Source: Acidimicrobiia bacterium
GTDB taxonomy: Bacteria; Actinomycetota; Acidimicrobiia; Spongiisociales; ZC4RG35
Direction of reading: 5' to 3'
NCBI GenBank assembly: GCA_025922945.1
Contig: JAICGW010000017.1
Coordinates: forward strand, 1-33,778
DNA: 33,778 nucleotides
The notes beneath the pieces are model-generated. The model had not been told where the DNA came from, made no database searches, and saw nothing but the letters and a program-made list of their open reading frames with translations. The position numbers were made by a program, and so were the translations under genes. This document shows, piece after piece, positions 1-8,268 of the stretch (positions are counted from its first letter, which is position 1; every line of letters begins with the position of its first letter).

Positions 1-420
1 ATAACGGTCGGAGAAGGAGGTCTGGGAGTCCTCCGGGGAGACCCTTCTCCTTTTCTCCAGCATCCCATAGAGCTTTCCCAGCGAGTAGTCGGGGGACAAA
101 GAGAGCACTTCTGACTCAGAGAGCCCGGTCTTGGAAAGCTCGACCAACAAGGCCGCCCGGTCGAGGGAGATTCCCGCCTTTCCCAGCTCGGCTTTGATCT
201 GGGAATGAGGCGAATAGGCCAGGGTGCGGAGTCGGGAGGCGGTTTGATGGGAGAGGTCGAGGGTGGAGGAGAGCCAGTCGGTGACATTGCGGTCGCCCGA
301 GGACCAGGCGATCTGATGGGGATCGAGCTTCCCGACTAATTCCGCCTGCCGGGAGCGGAGCCGGTTGATTTGCCTTTCGCAGGACACCAACTCTTCTTCC
401 CACCGATCGATCTGATCCAA
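1..420 (-). CDS. DUF222 / 13E12-family protein, N-terminal part, cut by left edge
   Basis: An open minus-strand frame of 140 codons reaches the window edge. It begins around LDQIDRWEEELVSCERQ and contains DPHQIAWSSGDRNVTDWLSS and a helical stretch typical of the N-terminal DUF222 region of actinobacterial HNH-endonuclease-like proteins. The catalytic HNH part would lie outside the window, so function is unproven. The natural ATG at 433-431 is one base out of frame: reading from it gives MFEW and then a shifted, stop-limited product. Removing one G from the GGG at 421-423 would give a smooth MFEWLDQIDRW start. Either translation begins at TTG 420, the gene carries a frameshift, or there is a one-base sequence error. 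A LexA-like palindrome covers the ATG. The gene points outward and is divergent from fdhD. Confidence 0.7.
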   Translation of the reverse strand, partial: MDQIDRWEEELVSCERQINRLRSRQAELVGKLDPHQIAWSSGDRNVTDWLSSTLDLSHQTASRLRTLAYSPHSQIKAELGKAGISLDRAALLVELSKTGLSESEVLSLSPDYSLGKLYGMLEKRRRVSPEDSQTSFSDRY

Positions 421-425
421 CCCAT

Positions 426-441
426 TCGAACATACGTCCAG
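426..441. promoter_or_regulatory. LexA/SOS-box-like palindrome over a DUF222 start codon
   Basis: Read on the minus strand, the site is CTGGACGTATGTTCGA. Against the actinobacterial SOS consensus TCGAAC-N4-GTTCGA it matches 9 of 12 fixed positions, with one perfect half (GTTCGA). The ATG at 433-431 uses the last two N4 bases and the first G of the right half. The second DUF222 gene (33216-33231) has its ATG in exactly the same register. From memory, several Mycobacterium tuberculosis 13E12-repeat genes carry SOS boxes. LexA binding here is inferred. Confidence 0.5.
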
Positions 442-555
442 TATGGAGAGGGGGTGTGACAAATTTGCTCTCGGTGGGGAGAAGCCAGAGAAAAACTTTC
501 AGCGCTCGCCGGCCGATCGAGTTGGGCCCTCATTCGTTCGACCAGAATTGGATTA

Positions 556-1371
556 GTGAACGAGGCGGCGACATCAGTCGAGGTGATTCGAGTCCAAAGC
601 GGCCGCGAAGCCACCCAAGCCGTCGATCGGCTGGCGGTCGAAGAGCCGATCGAAATTCGCCTCGACGGGACTCCGTTGGCCGTGTTGATGAGGACGCCCG
701 GTCAGGAGGCAGATCTGATCCTGGGTTTCGCCATCACCGAAGGCATCGTCCTCTCGCCACACGAGGTGGCCTCCGTCGAGGACCTCGGCGATGGCGACCG
801 CTACCGGCTGGTTCTAGCCGAAGGGGTCAAGGTCGATCCCGAGCAATTCCGCCGCAATGCCTACACCACCTCCAGTTGTGGGGTCTGTGGCAAGGCGTCG
901 ATCGATGCGGTCCGTATCGCGGCCCGGCCCCTTCCGACGGGGCCAGAGCTCACCGTCGAGGACCTCCTCGCTCTTCCCTCCCGCCTGGCTCGAGCGCAGC
1001 CGACTTTCGAAGCCACCGGAGGCCTCCACGCCGCCGCCCTCTTCTCTCCCGACGGTGAGTTGCTAGCGGCGGCCGAAGATGTCGGGCGCCATAACGCCAC
1101 CGACAAAGCGATCGGAGCCTTGGCTCGCCAAAAGTGGCCACTGGGAGAGGTGATTCTTATGGTCTCGGGCCGGATCTCGTTTGAAATCGCCCAGAAGGCG
1201 GCTGTGGCTGGCATCCCGGTTGTCGCCGGGGTTTCGGCGGCTTCGTCGCTGGCCGTGGAACTGGCAACTGAGATGGGGATGACAGTGGCTGGATTCGTCC
1301 GCGACCGCGGCTTGGTGATCTACGCCGGGTGGCAACGCCTAGGACAAGAGTTCGGCCAGCCGACTGCCTAG
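556..1371 (+). CDS. fdhD: FdhD, sulfur-carrier protein for molybdenum-dependent formate dehydrogenase
   Basis: FdhD takes sulfur from a cysteine desulfurase and passes it to the molybdenum cofactor of formate-dehydrogenase-type enzymes in the cytoplasm. The 271-residue product has the family length. It carries the sulfur-transfer motif SSCGVCGK with Cys108 and Cys111, then the conserved AEDVGRHNATDKAIG segment and a C-terminal VSGRISFEI block. It starts at GTG 556 with no strong Shine-Dalgarno sequence. The end overlaps the convergent proS by 33 bp. A likely client, a single-subunit molybdopterin oxidoreductase, lies about 30 kb away at 31170-33149. Family assignment is firm; the client pairing is inference. 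Confidence 0.93.
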   Translation: MNEAATSVEVIRVQSGREATQAVDRLAVEEPIEIRLDGTPLAVLMRTPGQEADLILGFAITEGIVLSPHEVASVEDLGDGDRYRLVLAEGVKVDPEQFRRNAYTTSSCGVCGKASIDAVRIAARPLPTGPELTVEDLLALPSRLARAQPTFEATGGLHAAALFSPDGELLAAAEDVGRHNATDKAIGALARQKWPLGEVILMVSGRISFEIAQKAAVAGIPVVAGVSAASSLAVELATEMGMTVAGFVRDRGLVIYAGWQRLGQEFGQPTA

Positions 1372-3069
1372 AGCTCCCAGCTCGACTTCCTCGGTGGAAA
1401 GGCCGCGGCGAGTGGTGAGCTCCGCCTTCCCAGCCCGAAGCCCCTTCGGCCCGATCGTGACCCGGTAAGGAATCCCGATCAACTCGGCATCTGCGAACTT
1501 CACCCCGGGTCGTTCGTCGCGGTCGTCGAGGATCACATCCACCCCACGATCGAGGAGATTGGCGTACAGGCGTTCGCCGGCGCTCATGGTGTCGGGGTCG
1601 TCGACCCTCAGCACGGTGAGCACAACCTGATAGGGGGCGATGGATGGGGGCCAGATGATTCCGCGCTCATCGTGATTGGCTTCCACTACAGCCGCCATCG
1701 CCCGCTCGAGACCGATCCCGTAGGAACCCATGACGATTGGGTGGGACTGACCGTCGTCGTCCTGAACCAGGGCCCCCATGACCTTGGAGTACTTGGTCCC
1801 GAGCTTGAAGATGTGACCGACCTCGATTCCCTTCCAGATCTCGATCGAAGAGCCGCAGCGGATGCAGGGCTCACCTGCCTTGGTGGTGCGGAGGCTCGCC
1901 CATTTGCCGACCGCTATATCACGCCCTACGTCCACTCCGCGATAGTGAAAGTCGTCCTGGTTGGCCCCGGTGACAAGATGGCTGCGACCGCTGAGCTCGT
2001 TGTCGGCGATGATCTGATATCCGGTGACGTTGACGGCCCCGAGGCTCCCGGGGTCGGCGCCAAGGGCAGATCGGATCTCGGCGGCCGTGGCCGGACGCAG
2101 ATTGGCCGCCCCGGTGGCATCGACCAGCTTCTGCTCCAAAAGCTCGTGATCCCCGCGGACCAGCACCAGGGTGAGGGCGCCGTCCAACAGATAGACCAAA
2201 GTCTTGATTTGCCGCTCGGGAGGAGCGTCGTTGGGAAAGCTTTCCGCCAGGGCGGCGATGGTCTTGATGCCCGGGGTCGGGAATCGCTCCAGCTTCGCTT
2301 CGCCAGCGGGATCGCGGATCGGTGAGGGAGCAGAAACGGCGCGCTCCAGGTTTGCCCGGTAGTCGCATTTGGGACAAGTAACGATCCAGTCCTCCCCCGC
2401 CGGGCTGCGAACTACAAACTCGACCGACTTGGTGCCCCCCATCGCCCCCGAGGACGCCTCTACATCAATCGCCTCCAGTCCAATCGCTCCGAAAATGCGG
2501 CGGTAAGCGCCGTGATGGAGATCGAAGGCGGCATCGAGTCCGGCCGTATCAACGTCGAGGGAGTAGGAATCCTTCATGGTGAACTCCCGCACCCTTAGCA
2601 CTCCCCCCTTGGGCCGAGGCTCGTCTCGAAACTTGGTCTGAATCTGATACCAGATCTGCGGCAGGTCCCGATACGAGGGGACTTCGGTCGCGAGGTGGGC
2701 GAACACCTCCTCGTGGGTGAAACCCAGCACGAAGTCGGCTGCTTTGCGATCGACCAGGCGGAAAAGCTCTTCTCCCACCAGGTCCCAGCGGCCCGAGCGT
2801 TTCCAAAGCTCCCCAGGGATCAGGGCGGGGAGGTGGAACTGCTGGCCACCGATGGCATCCATCTCCCGGCGGATGATCCTCCCGATCCGGGCCCGAACTC
2901 GTTGCCCGAGCGGCAACATCGAGTAGTGACCAGCCGAAAGCTGGCGGATGAAGCCCCCACGGGTCAGCAAGCGGTGCGAGGCGGCCTCGGCCTCCGCCGG
3001 GTCTTCGCGCAGGGTGGGGATAAAGGCCTGGGACCAACGCATGGCAGCGGGAGGGTAACGGTCCGCCAC
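1339..3069 (-). CDS. proS: Prolyl-tRNA synthetase, bacterial (ProS) type
   Basis: ProRS charges tRNA-Pro with proline using ATP. The product is up to 576 residues. It shows the class II motif 1 and 2 region (LSAGHYSMLPLG, FRDEPRPKGGVLRVREFTMKDSYS), a YbaK-like editing insertion in the middle (about residues 240-390), motif 3 (GSYGIGLERAM) and a C-terminal anticodon-binding domain. The longest start is GTG at 3069-3067, overlapping the ispG TAG by one base. Most family members begin near the internal ATG at 3042 (MRWSQAFIPTLRED), so the first nine residues may not be translated. Neither start has a clear Shine-Dalgarno sequence. It is the last gene of the minus-strand cluster. Confidence 0.95.
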   Translation of the reverse strand: MADRYPPAAMRWSQAFIPTLREDPAEAEAASHRLLTRGGFIRQLSAGHYSMLPLGQRVRARIGRIIRREMDAIGGQQFHLPALIPGELWKRSGRWDLVGEELFRLVDRKAADFVLGFTHEEVFAHLATEVPSYRDLPQIWYQIQTKFRDEPRPKGGVLRVREFTMKDSYSLDVDTAGLDAAFDLHHGAYRRIFGAIGLEAIDVEASSGAMGGTKSVEFVVRSPAGEDWIVTCPKCDYRANLERAVSAPSPIRDPAGEAKLERFPTPGIKTIAALAESFPNDAPPERQIKTLVYLLDGALTLVLVRGDHELLEQKLVDATGAANLRPATAAEIRSALGADPGSLGAVNVTGYQIIADNELSGRSHLVTGANQDDFHYRGVDVGRDIAVGKWASLRTTKAGEPCIRCGSSIEIWKGIEVGHIFKLGTKYSKVMGALVQDDDGQSHPIVMGSYGIGLERAMAAVVEANHDERGIIWPPSIAPYQVVLTVLRVDDPDTMSAGERLYANLLDRGVDVILDDRDERPGVKFADAELIGIPYRVTIGPKGLRAGKAELTTRRGLSTEEVELGALGSRLAELLS

Positions 3070-4280
3070 TATTCGGACGGAGCAGCCACCTCCGCCACTG
3101 CCCGGCGTTTGATCTCCACCCGGTTGGCGTCGCCCTGGATCTCGAGCAATTCCTCGCGAGCGGCCTGGGCGATGGCCTCGGCATCCTGGTCGGCCGCCGC
3201 CAGCCGGGCGTCGATTCCCTCCTCAACCAGGCGCTTGGCCTCCTCGACCAGAGCCTCGACCATCTGCGCCTCCGGTACGACCCGCACCACCTTGCCCTTC
3301 ACGAAGAGATGGCCGCGACCGCGACCGGCGGCGATGCCTAGATCCGCTTCGCGGGCCTCTCCCGGGCCATTGACTACGCACCCCATCACCGCCACTTGGA
3401 TCGGAATTGACTCGGCCTCGAGGGCCTTCTGCGCCTCGTTGGCCACCCGAATGACATCCACTTCGGCTCGCCCACACGAGGGGCAGGCGATCAGATCGAG
3501 GCCCTTTCGCTCCCGCAGCCCCAGATACTCGAGCAATTGCCTTCCGGCTTTGGCTTCCTCGATCGGATCCGCCGTCAGGGAGAAACGGATCGTGTCGCCG
3601 ATCCCCTCCAGCAAGAGCGTGGAGATCCCCGCCACCGATTTGATCAGACCCCCGGGAGGAGGGCCGGCCTCGGTGACACCCAGGTGGAGGGGATAAGGGA
3701 CCCGCTCGGCCAACAGTCGATAGGCATCAACCATCGCCGGAACGCTCGAGTGCTTGACCGAGATCTTGATATCGAAGAAGTCAACCTCTTCCAGATACCG
3801 GATCTCCTTCTCGGCAGATTCCACCAGTGCCTCGGGAACCGCCGAACCGTGCTTTTTGAGCAGGTCTTTGTCGAGTGAGCCGGCGTTGACGCCGACTCTG
3901 ATCGGCACGCCCCGGTCTTTGGCCTCGCGGGCGACGGTCTTGATGTGCTCGGGATCGCGGATATTTCCCGGGTTGAGGCGCAGCCCCTGCACCCCGGCCT
4001 CAAGGGCGGCAAGGGCCAGCCGGTATTGGAAGTGGATATCGGCGATGATCGGGACCGGCATGCGCGGCATCATCTCGGCGAGCCCCTGGGCAGCCTCGAC
4101 ATCGTTACAGGTGATGCGAACGATGTCGGCACCAGCTCCCTTCAACGCATAGACCTGCGCCAGGGTGCCATCGACGTCGGCGGTCTTGGTGGTGCACATC
4201 GACTGCACCGAGATCGGAGCATCGCCCCCGACCGCGACCGAGCCGACGCGCAGCTGGCGAGACTTTCGGCGAGGAGTCAC
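3069..4280 (-). CDS. ispG: 4-hydroxy-3-methylbut-2-enyl-diphosphate synthase (IspG/GcpE)
   Basis: IspG is a 4Fe-4S enzyme that converts MEcPP to HMBPP in the MEP isoprenoid pathway. The 403-residue product has the three cluster cysteines: CPSC (Cys266, Cys269) and GCVVNGPGEA (Cys301). The conserved glutamate of NGPGE is Glu308. The N-terminal TIM-barrel half includes VQSMCTTKTADVDGT and RLNPGNI. The chosen start is GTG 4280, five bases after the rseP stop. The frame stays open upstream to 4724, but that part is antisense-like sequence inside rseP. A hydrophilic C-terminal tail of about 45 residues after the last conserved block is longer than in many homologues. dxr, another gene of the same pathway, lies two genes upstream. 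Confidence 0.96.
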   Translation of the reverse strand: MTPRRKSRQLRVGSVAVGGDAPISVQSMCTTKTADVDGTLAQVYALKGAGADIVRITCNDVEAAQGLAEMMPRMPVPIIADIHFQYRLALAALEAGVQGLRLNPGNIRDPEHIKTVAREAKDRGVPIRVGVNAGSLDKDLLKKHGSAVPEALVESAEKEIRYLEEVDFFDIKISVKHSSVPAMVDAYRLLAERVPYPLHLGVTEAGPPPGGLIKSVAGISTLLLEGIGDTIRFSLTADPIEEAKAGRQLLEYLGLRERKGLDLIACPSCGRAEVDVIRVANEAQKALEAESIPIQVAVMGCVVNGPGEAREADLGIAAGRGRGHLFVKGKVVRVVPEAQMVEALVEEAKRLVEEGIDARLAAADQDAEAIAQAAREELLEIQGDANRVEIKRRAVAEVAAPSE

Positions 4281-4285
4281 GGCAG

Positions 4286-5401
4286 TTAAAGATCGATGGG
4301 GTTGACGAGGTCGAGGATTATCGCCACCAGACCCAGGAAGCTCACCAGGGTCACGACGACCGCTGCTACCGGGATGAGCACCCGGACGTTGACCTGGCGG
4401 CGAGAAATCTTCTCGTAAAGAGCCACCGCGAAGTGACCCCCGTCGAGCGGATAGAGCGGGAGAACGTTGAGCGTGGCGAGCATGACGTTGACCGAGGCGA
4501 GAAGGAAGAGGAAAGGCCCCCAACCGAATTCCTCCACCTGGCTGCCGATGGTTCCAACTCCGATCGGACTCACCGGCCGGATCTCGTCGGGAACATCGGT
4601 GTCGCCCACCAGCACCCGTGCCAACTCGGACAGAGTGCCGGGTTGGACGATGCGCCCCAGAACCTGGAAGGTGATGTCGATGCTCGACCCCAGCTGTCGT
4701 CCGGCGGTGCCAAGCGACTCCCAAAGGCCGAGGTCACGGCGAACGACACTCGGGGCCACCCCGAGAAACCCGCTCGGCTCGCCCGTCTCGAGGTGATCGC
4801 GGGTGGCGAGGGTGGCGGCAATGTCGAGCTGGCGGCCTCCGCGTTCGACCGTCACCAACACCTCCTCGCCGGGGCGGGAAGAAAGCTCGGTGCCCACTGC
4901 CGTCCAGTCCGGCGTGGGGATCCCATTGACAGCCACCACCTTGTCGCCCACCTCGAAGCCGGCGGTGGAAGCCGGAGTGGGTTCCCCCGTCTCCGGGAAT
5001 GTCGCCACCACTTCAGAGAGCGTGGTCGAGAGCTGGGTAACCCCATTAGCCAGAAGCAACCCGGCAAACATGAGATAGGCGATGAGGAAGTTCATGGTCA
5101 CGCCCGCCAGGACCACCACCGACTTCTTCCAGAACGCTTGCTCGCGGTAGGTTCGACCGAGGTCCGCCTCGGCCACCTCCTCCATAGGGTTCATGCCCAC
5201 CACCCGGACATACCCCCCGAGGGGGATGGCCTTGATGCCGTATTCGGTCTCGCCTCGCCGGAACGACCAGATACGGGGCCCGAATCCAAAGAAAAATTCT
5301 GTGGCTTTGACCCCGACCGCCTTAGCCGCGAGGAAATGCCCTAGCTCATGGGCGGTGACAAAGAAGACGATGGCGAGAACGCCGCCAATTGCTCCAAGCA
5401 A
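4286..5401 (-). CDS. rseP: RIP-family (RseP / site-2 protease) intramembrane metalloprotease
   Basis: This is an M50 zinc protease that cleaves membrane-embedded substrates such as anti-sigma factors or signal-peptide remnants. The zinc motif HELGH is at residues 18-22 in the first membrane segment. A PDZ domain lies at about residues 125-200 (FEVGDKVVAVNGIPT). The third zinc ligand is in the C-terminal NVLPLYPLDGGH motif, and a final hydrophobic segment ends the 371-residue protein. It starts at ATG 5401, 30 bp after dxr. The dxr-rseP-ispG order is common in Actinobacteria. The actual substrate cannot be told from the sequence. Confidence 0.94.
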   Translation of the reverse strand: MLGAIGGVLAIVFFVTAHELGHFLAAKAVGVKATEFFFGFGPRIWSFRRGETEYGIKAIPLGGYVRVVGMNPMEEVAEADLGRTYREQAFWKKSVVVLAGVTMNFLIAYLMFAGLLLANGVTQLSTTLSEVVATFPETGEPTPASTAGFEVGDKVVAVNGIPTPDWTAVGTELSSRPGEEVLVTVERGGRQLDIAATLATRDHLETGEPSGFLGVAPSVVRRDLGLWESLGTAGRQLGSSIDITFQVLGRIVQPGTLSELARVLVGDTDVPDEIRPVSPIGVGTIGSQVEEFGWGPFLFLLASVNVMLATLNVLPLYPLDGGHFAVALYEKISRRQVNVRVLIPVAAVVVTLVSFLGLVAIILDLVNPIDL

Positions 5402-5431
5402 AGTGTCCCCGAGGCTACTTGACCGGGCTCT

Positions 5432-6574
5432 CTAACAAGCCCCGGCGATGGCGGCGGCAGCCAAGGAACGAGCCTCTCGATCGGCTGCCAAGACATCCTC
5501 GACACTTTCGACCGATTGCACCCCGAGACCTTCCAGGGTTTGCTCGATGACCGAGGTGATCGACCGAAAGCCCAAACGGCCACCGAGAAAGGCCGCCACG
5601 GCCACCTCGTCGGAAGCGTTGTAGACCGCCGGCGCGCTCTGGCCCAACCGAGCCGCTGAGTATCCGAGGGCGAGGGCAGGGAAGCGGGTGAGATCCGGTG
5701 CTTCGAAGTTGAGTGACACGCCCGCGAAGTCGAAGGGTTTGAGAACGTCCGGAGCCCGTTCCGGATAGGTCAGGGCATAAGCGATTGGAAGCCTCATGTC
5801 GGGAGCGCCCAGCTGCGCCTTGATGGAACCGTCGCGAAACCGGACCATCGAGTGCACCACGCTCTCGGGGTGAATCACCACCTCGACCTGATCGACTTCT
5901 AGCTCGAACAACTGCTGGGCTTCCATCACTTCGAGCGCCTTGTTGGCCATGGTGGCCGAATCGATCGTGATGCGATCGCCCATCGACCAATTCGGGTGGG
6001 CCAAAGCCTCGGCCGGGGTTACCGACTCGAGCTTGTCGACCTCCCAGGTGCGGAACGGTCCCCCGCTGGCGGTGAGGATCACTCGCTCCACCGATTCTCG
6101 ATCCTCTCCGGTCAGACATTGGAAGATTGCGGAGTGCTCGGAGTCGACCGGGATCAGCTCTCCGCCGCTCCGCGCCAGCTCACGCCGAATCAACGGACCC
6201 GCCGCCACCATCGACTCCTTGTTGGCCAGCGCGATGCGATTTCCCGCTTTCGCCGCGGCCATCGTCAACGGCAAGCCGACCAAGCCAACGACGCCGTTGA
6301 CCACCACCACGCTCGGAATAGCAGCCAGCCCCTCGAGCGCCTCGGGTCCAAAGCTGACCCGCCCTCGAAATTCCCGGGAGAACTCCTCGCGTTCTTCGAG
6401 CGACCCACCCGCAACTGCGATTTCGGTCTCGGGCCGCGACCGGGCGATTTCGGCCAGTCCCGCACTGGGACGCCGGGCCCCGATGCCAGCCACCGGCCAG
6501 CCGAGCTGATCGGCGACCTCGAGGCTTTGGCGGCCGATCGAGCCGGTGACCCCCAGCACCACCAGGGGTTTCAT
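5432..6574 (-). CDS. dxr: 1-deoxy-D-xylulose-5-phosphate reductoisomerase
   Basis: DXR converts DXP to MEP with NADPH, the first committed step of the MEP pathway. The 380-residue protein begins with the dinucleotide-binding motif GVTGSIG (8-14). It has the metal and substrate motif DSEHSAIFQCL near residue 143, ASGGPFR, and the catalytic-loop region HPNWSMGDRITIDSA. The length is normal and no key residue is missing. It starts at ATG 6574, only three bases after the cdsA stop, so the two are almost certainly co-transcribed. ispG, the fifth enzyme after DXR in the pathway, is two genes downstream. Confidence 0.97.
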   Translation of the reverse strand: MKPLVVLGVTGSIGRQSLEVADQLGWPVAGIGARRPSAGLAEIARSRPETEIAVAGGSLEEREEFSREFRGRVSFGPEALEGLAAIPSVVVVNGVVGLVGLPLTMAAAKAGNRIALANKESMVAAGPLIRRELARSGGELIPVDSEHSAIFQCLTGEDRESVERVILTASGGPFRTWEVDKLESVTPAEALAHPNWSMGDRITIDSATMANKALEVMEAQQLFELEVDQVEVVIHPESVVHSMVRFRDGSIKAQLGAPDMRLPIAYALTYPERAPDVLKPFDFAGVSLNFEAPDLTRFPALALGYSAARLGQSAPAVYNASDEVAVAAFLGGRLGFRSITSVIEQTLEGLGVQSVESVEDVLAADREARSLAAAAIAGAC

Positions 6575-6577
6575 GCT

Positions 6578-7708
6578 CTAGAGGAGACCGGCGGCGCCCA
6601 GGAAGAGATACGCGGCCGGGACCACGAAGAGCAGGCCGTCGAGCCGGTCGAGCAGACCGCCATGACCGGGCATCACCGCCCCCATGTCTTTCACGCCCAG
6701 ACTTCTTTTGATGAGTGACTCGGCGGCATCCCCGATCGGGGACAGCACGACGACGATCGCGATCAAGACCAAGGATTGGTTGAGGCTGACCGGGAAGTAG
6801 TCGACGGTGGAGAGGAAGGCGCCGGTGGCGATGGCCAGAACCGTGCCTCCGACATAACCCTCCCAGGTCTTCTTCGGCGAGAGGGCAGGTGCCATGGGAT
6901 GACGACCCATCGCTCTCCCCGAGGCGTACTGCCCGATATCGAAGACGGCGACCACGATCACCAGCAAGAGAATGAGCGGGATCGCCCGGGTCGACCGGCC
7001 GATGATGATGGCGAAGCCGAGCAGGGACACCCAGGCGGTGCCAAAGACGGTGAGAGCCAGGTTGTCGAGGGGGCGCCTCCGGGGAACCAGGGAGTAGAAG
7101 AGCACCACTGCCAGCGCCGCCAGCAGCACCACGACCAGCATCGGCGCCGGGCCGCCCAGGTGAGCGGCCAGGGCTGTGCCCAGCATGGCCAGTAACCCGA
7201 ACAAGGCGATGGGGACGTATCCCTGCCGGCGCAACGTGGTGAAGAACTCGCCGAGGGCAATCACCATCAGGAAGGCTATGAACGCGGTGAAGAGCCAACC
7301 ACCAAAAAAGAGGCTGACTCCGAAAAGCCCGATCAAAACCACGGCCGAGATGATCCGCATGGTTAGGTCGCTCGACGCCGCCTGTTCGATGTGCTCGAGC
7401 TCCTCTTCAGTCGGCCCCCGTTGACCGGTGACGTCGGCGAAATCGACCAACCCAGTGCCGACCCCGGCCATCGATGCCGCCACTGGCCCGGGAGTGGACT
7501 CGCCTCCCCGAGCGATCTCCTCGGCCAGGTCTCGATACTCAGCCGTGGTAGCTGACAGATAGGCCTCTTCCGAGAGCGGGATGTCCTCGTCCTCGGGTAA
7601 GAGCCCCTCGAGACCCTCAGTGCTCTCGATCGGCTTCTCCCAGGGCCGGCCGAAACGTCGGCCAGCCGGGGTCTCGGCCGCCGTGTCTTCTCGTCCGCTC
7701 ATGCTCAC
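6578..7708 (-). CDS. cdsA: Phosphatidate cytidylyltransferase (CDP-diacylglycerol synthase)
   Basis: CdsA makes CDP-diacylglycerol from phosphatidic acid and CTP in the cytoplasmic membrane. The family signature is intact near the C-terminus: SLIKRSLGVKDMGAVMPGHG followed by GLLDRLD. Another conserved block, LSPKKTWEGYVGG, precedes it. Roughly eight hydrophobic segments fill residues 115-376. The first 110 residues are hydrophilic and acidic (for example LLPEDEDIPLSEEAY) with no recognisable domain. Other actinobacterial CdsA proteins also carry poorly conserved N-terminal tails. It overlaps frr by four bases (ATGA), indicating translational coupling. Confidence 0.94.
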   Translation of the reverse strand: MSMSGREDTAAETPAGRRFGRPWEKPIESTEGLEGLLPEDEDIPLSEEAYLSATTAEYRDLAEEIARGGESTPGPVAASMAGVGTGLVDFADVTGQRGPTEEELEHIEQAASSDLTMRIISAVVLIGLFGVSLFFGGWLFTAFIAFLMVIALGEFFTTLRRQGYVPIALFGLLAMLGTALAAHLGGPAPMLVVVLLAALAVVLFYSLVPRRRPLDNLALTVFGTAWVSLLGFAIIIGRSTRAIPLILLLVIVVAVFDIGQYASGRAMGRHPMAPALSPKKTWEGYVGGTVLAIATGAFLSTVDYFPVSLNQSLVLIAIVVVLSPIGDAAESLIKRSLGVKDMGAVMPGHGGLLDRLDGLLFVVPAAYLFLGAAGLL

Positions 7709-8256
7709 ACTTCTCCGAGTTCGTTCTCTTTGTCGCTCAGCAGGCCATCGATGCGATGGACGAAGCGGTCGGTGAGGTCCTGGAGCTCCTTCTCCCCCCG
7801 CCGGATCTCATCGTCGGACACTTCGCCCCGCAACGCCTCGATGTCTTCCTTGCTGTGTCGGCGGACGTTGCGCACCGCCACCCGCCCCTCTTCTGCCATG
7901 TGCCGCACCATTCGAATCAATTCCTTGCGCCGCTCTTCGGTGGGAGTGGGGAAACTGAGCCGGATCAGAGTGCCGTCGTTGCTGGGGTTAAGCCCGAGGT
8001 CGGAGGCCTTTATCGCCTTCTCGATGGCGTTGATTGAGTTGCGATCGTATGGCTGCACAACCAGGAGACGCGGCTCGGGAACCGAGAACGAAGCGATCTG
8101 CTGAAGGGGCGTCGGGGAGCCGTAGTAGTCGACCTGGATCCGGTGCAGGATCTGCGGATTGGCCCGCCCGGTTCTGACGGTGGCGAACTCGGAGCCAACG
8201 TGCTCGGACGCCTGCTCCATCTTTCGCTGCGCCTCGGCCAGGACCTCCGTAATCAT
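7705..8256 (-). CDS. frr: Ribosome recycling factor
   Basis: RRF splits post-termination ribosomes together with EF-G and IF3. The 183-residue protein has the standard length and hallmark segments: VRTGRANPQIL, YGSPTPLQQIASFSVPEPR, and the helical C-terminal SDDEIRRGEKELQ. It starts at ATG 8256 behind a strong AGGAGG Shine-Dalgarno sequence, 12 bp after the pyrH stop. The end overlaps cdsA as ATGA. The pyrH-frr-cdsA order is widely conserved in bacteria, which supports the assignment. Confidence 0.97.
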   Translation of the reverse strand: MITEVLAEAQRKMEQASEHVGSEFATVRTGRANPQILHRIQVDYYGSPTPLQQIASFSVPEPRLLVVQPYDRNSINAIEKAIKASDLGLNPSNDGTLIRLSFPTPTEERRKELIRMVRHMAEEGRVAVRNVRRHSKEDIEALRGEVSDDEIRRGEKELQDLTDRFVHRIDGLLSDKENELGEV

Positions 8257-8268
8257 CCTGCCTCCTGT

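Noticed and set aside
456-1058. 200-codon plus-strand frame overlapping fdhD
   Set aside because: Arg/Ser/Pro-rich translation with no family features, in the +1 frame of fdhD, which has clear motifs.
4281-4724. N-terminal extension of ispG into rseP
   Set aside because: The extra residues are out-of-frame rseP sequence, and IspG homologues start near the GTG at 4280.
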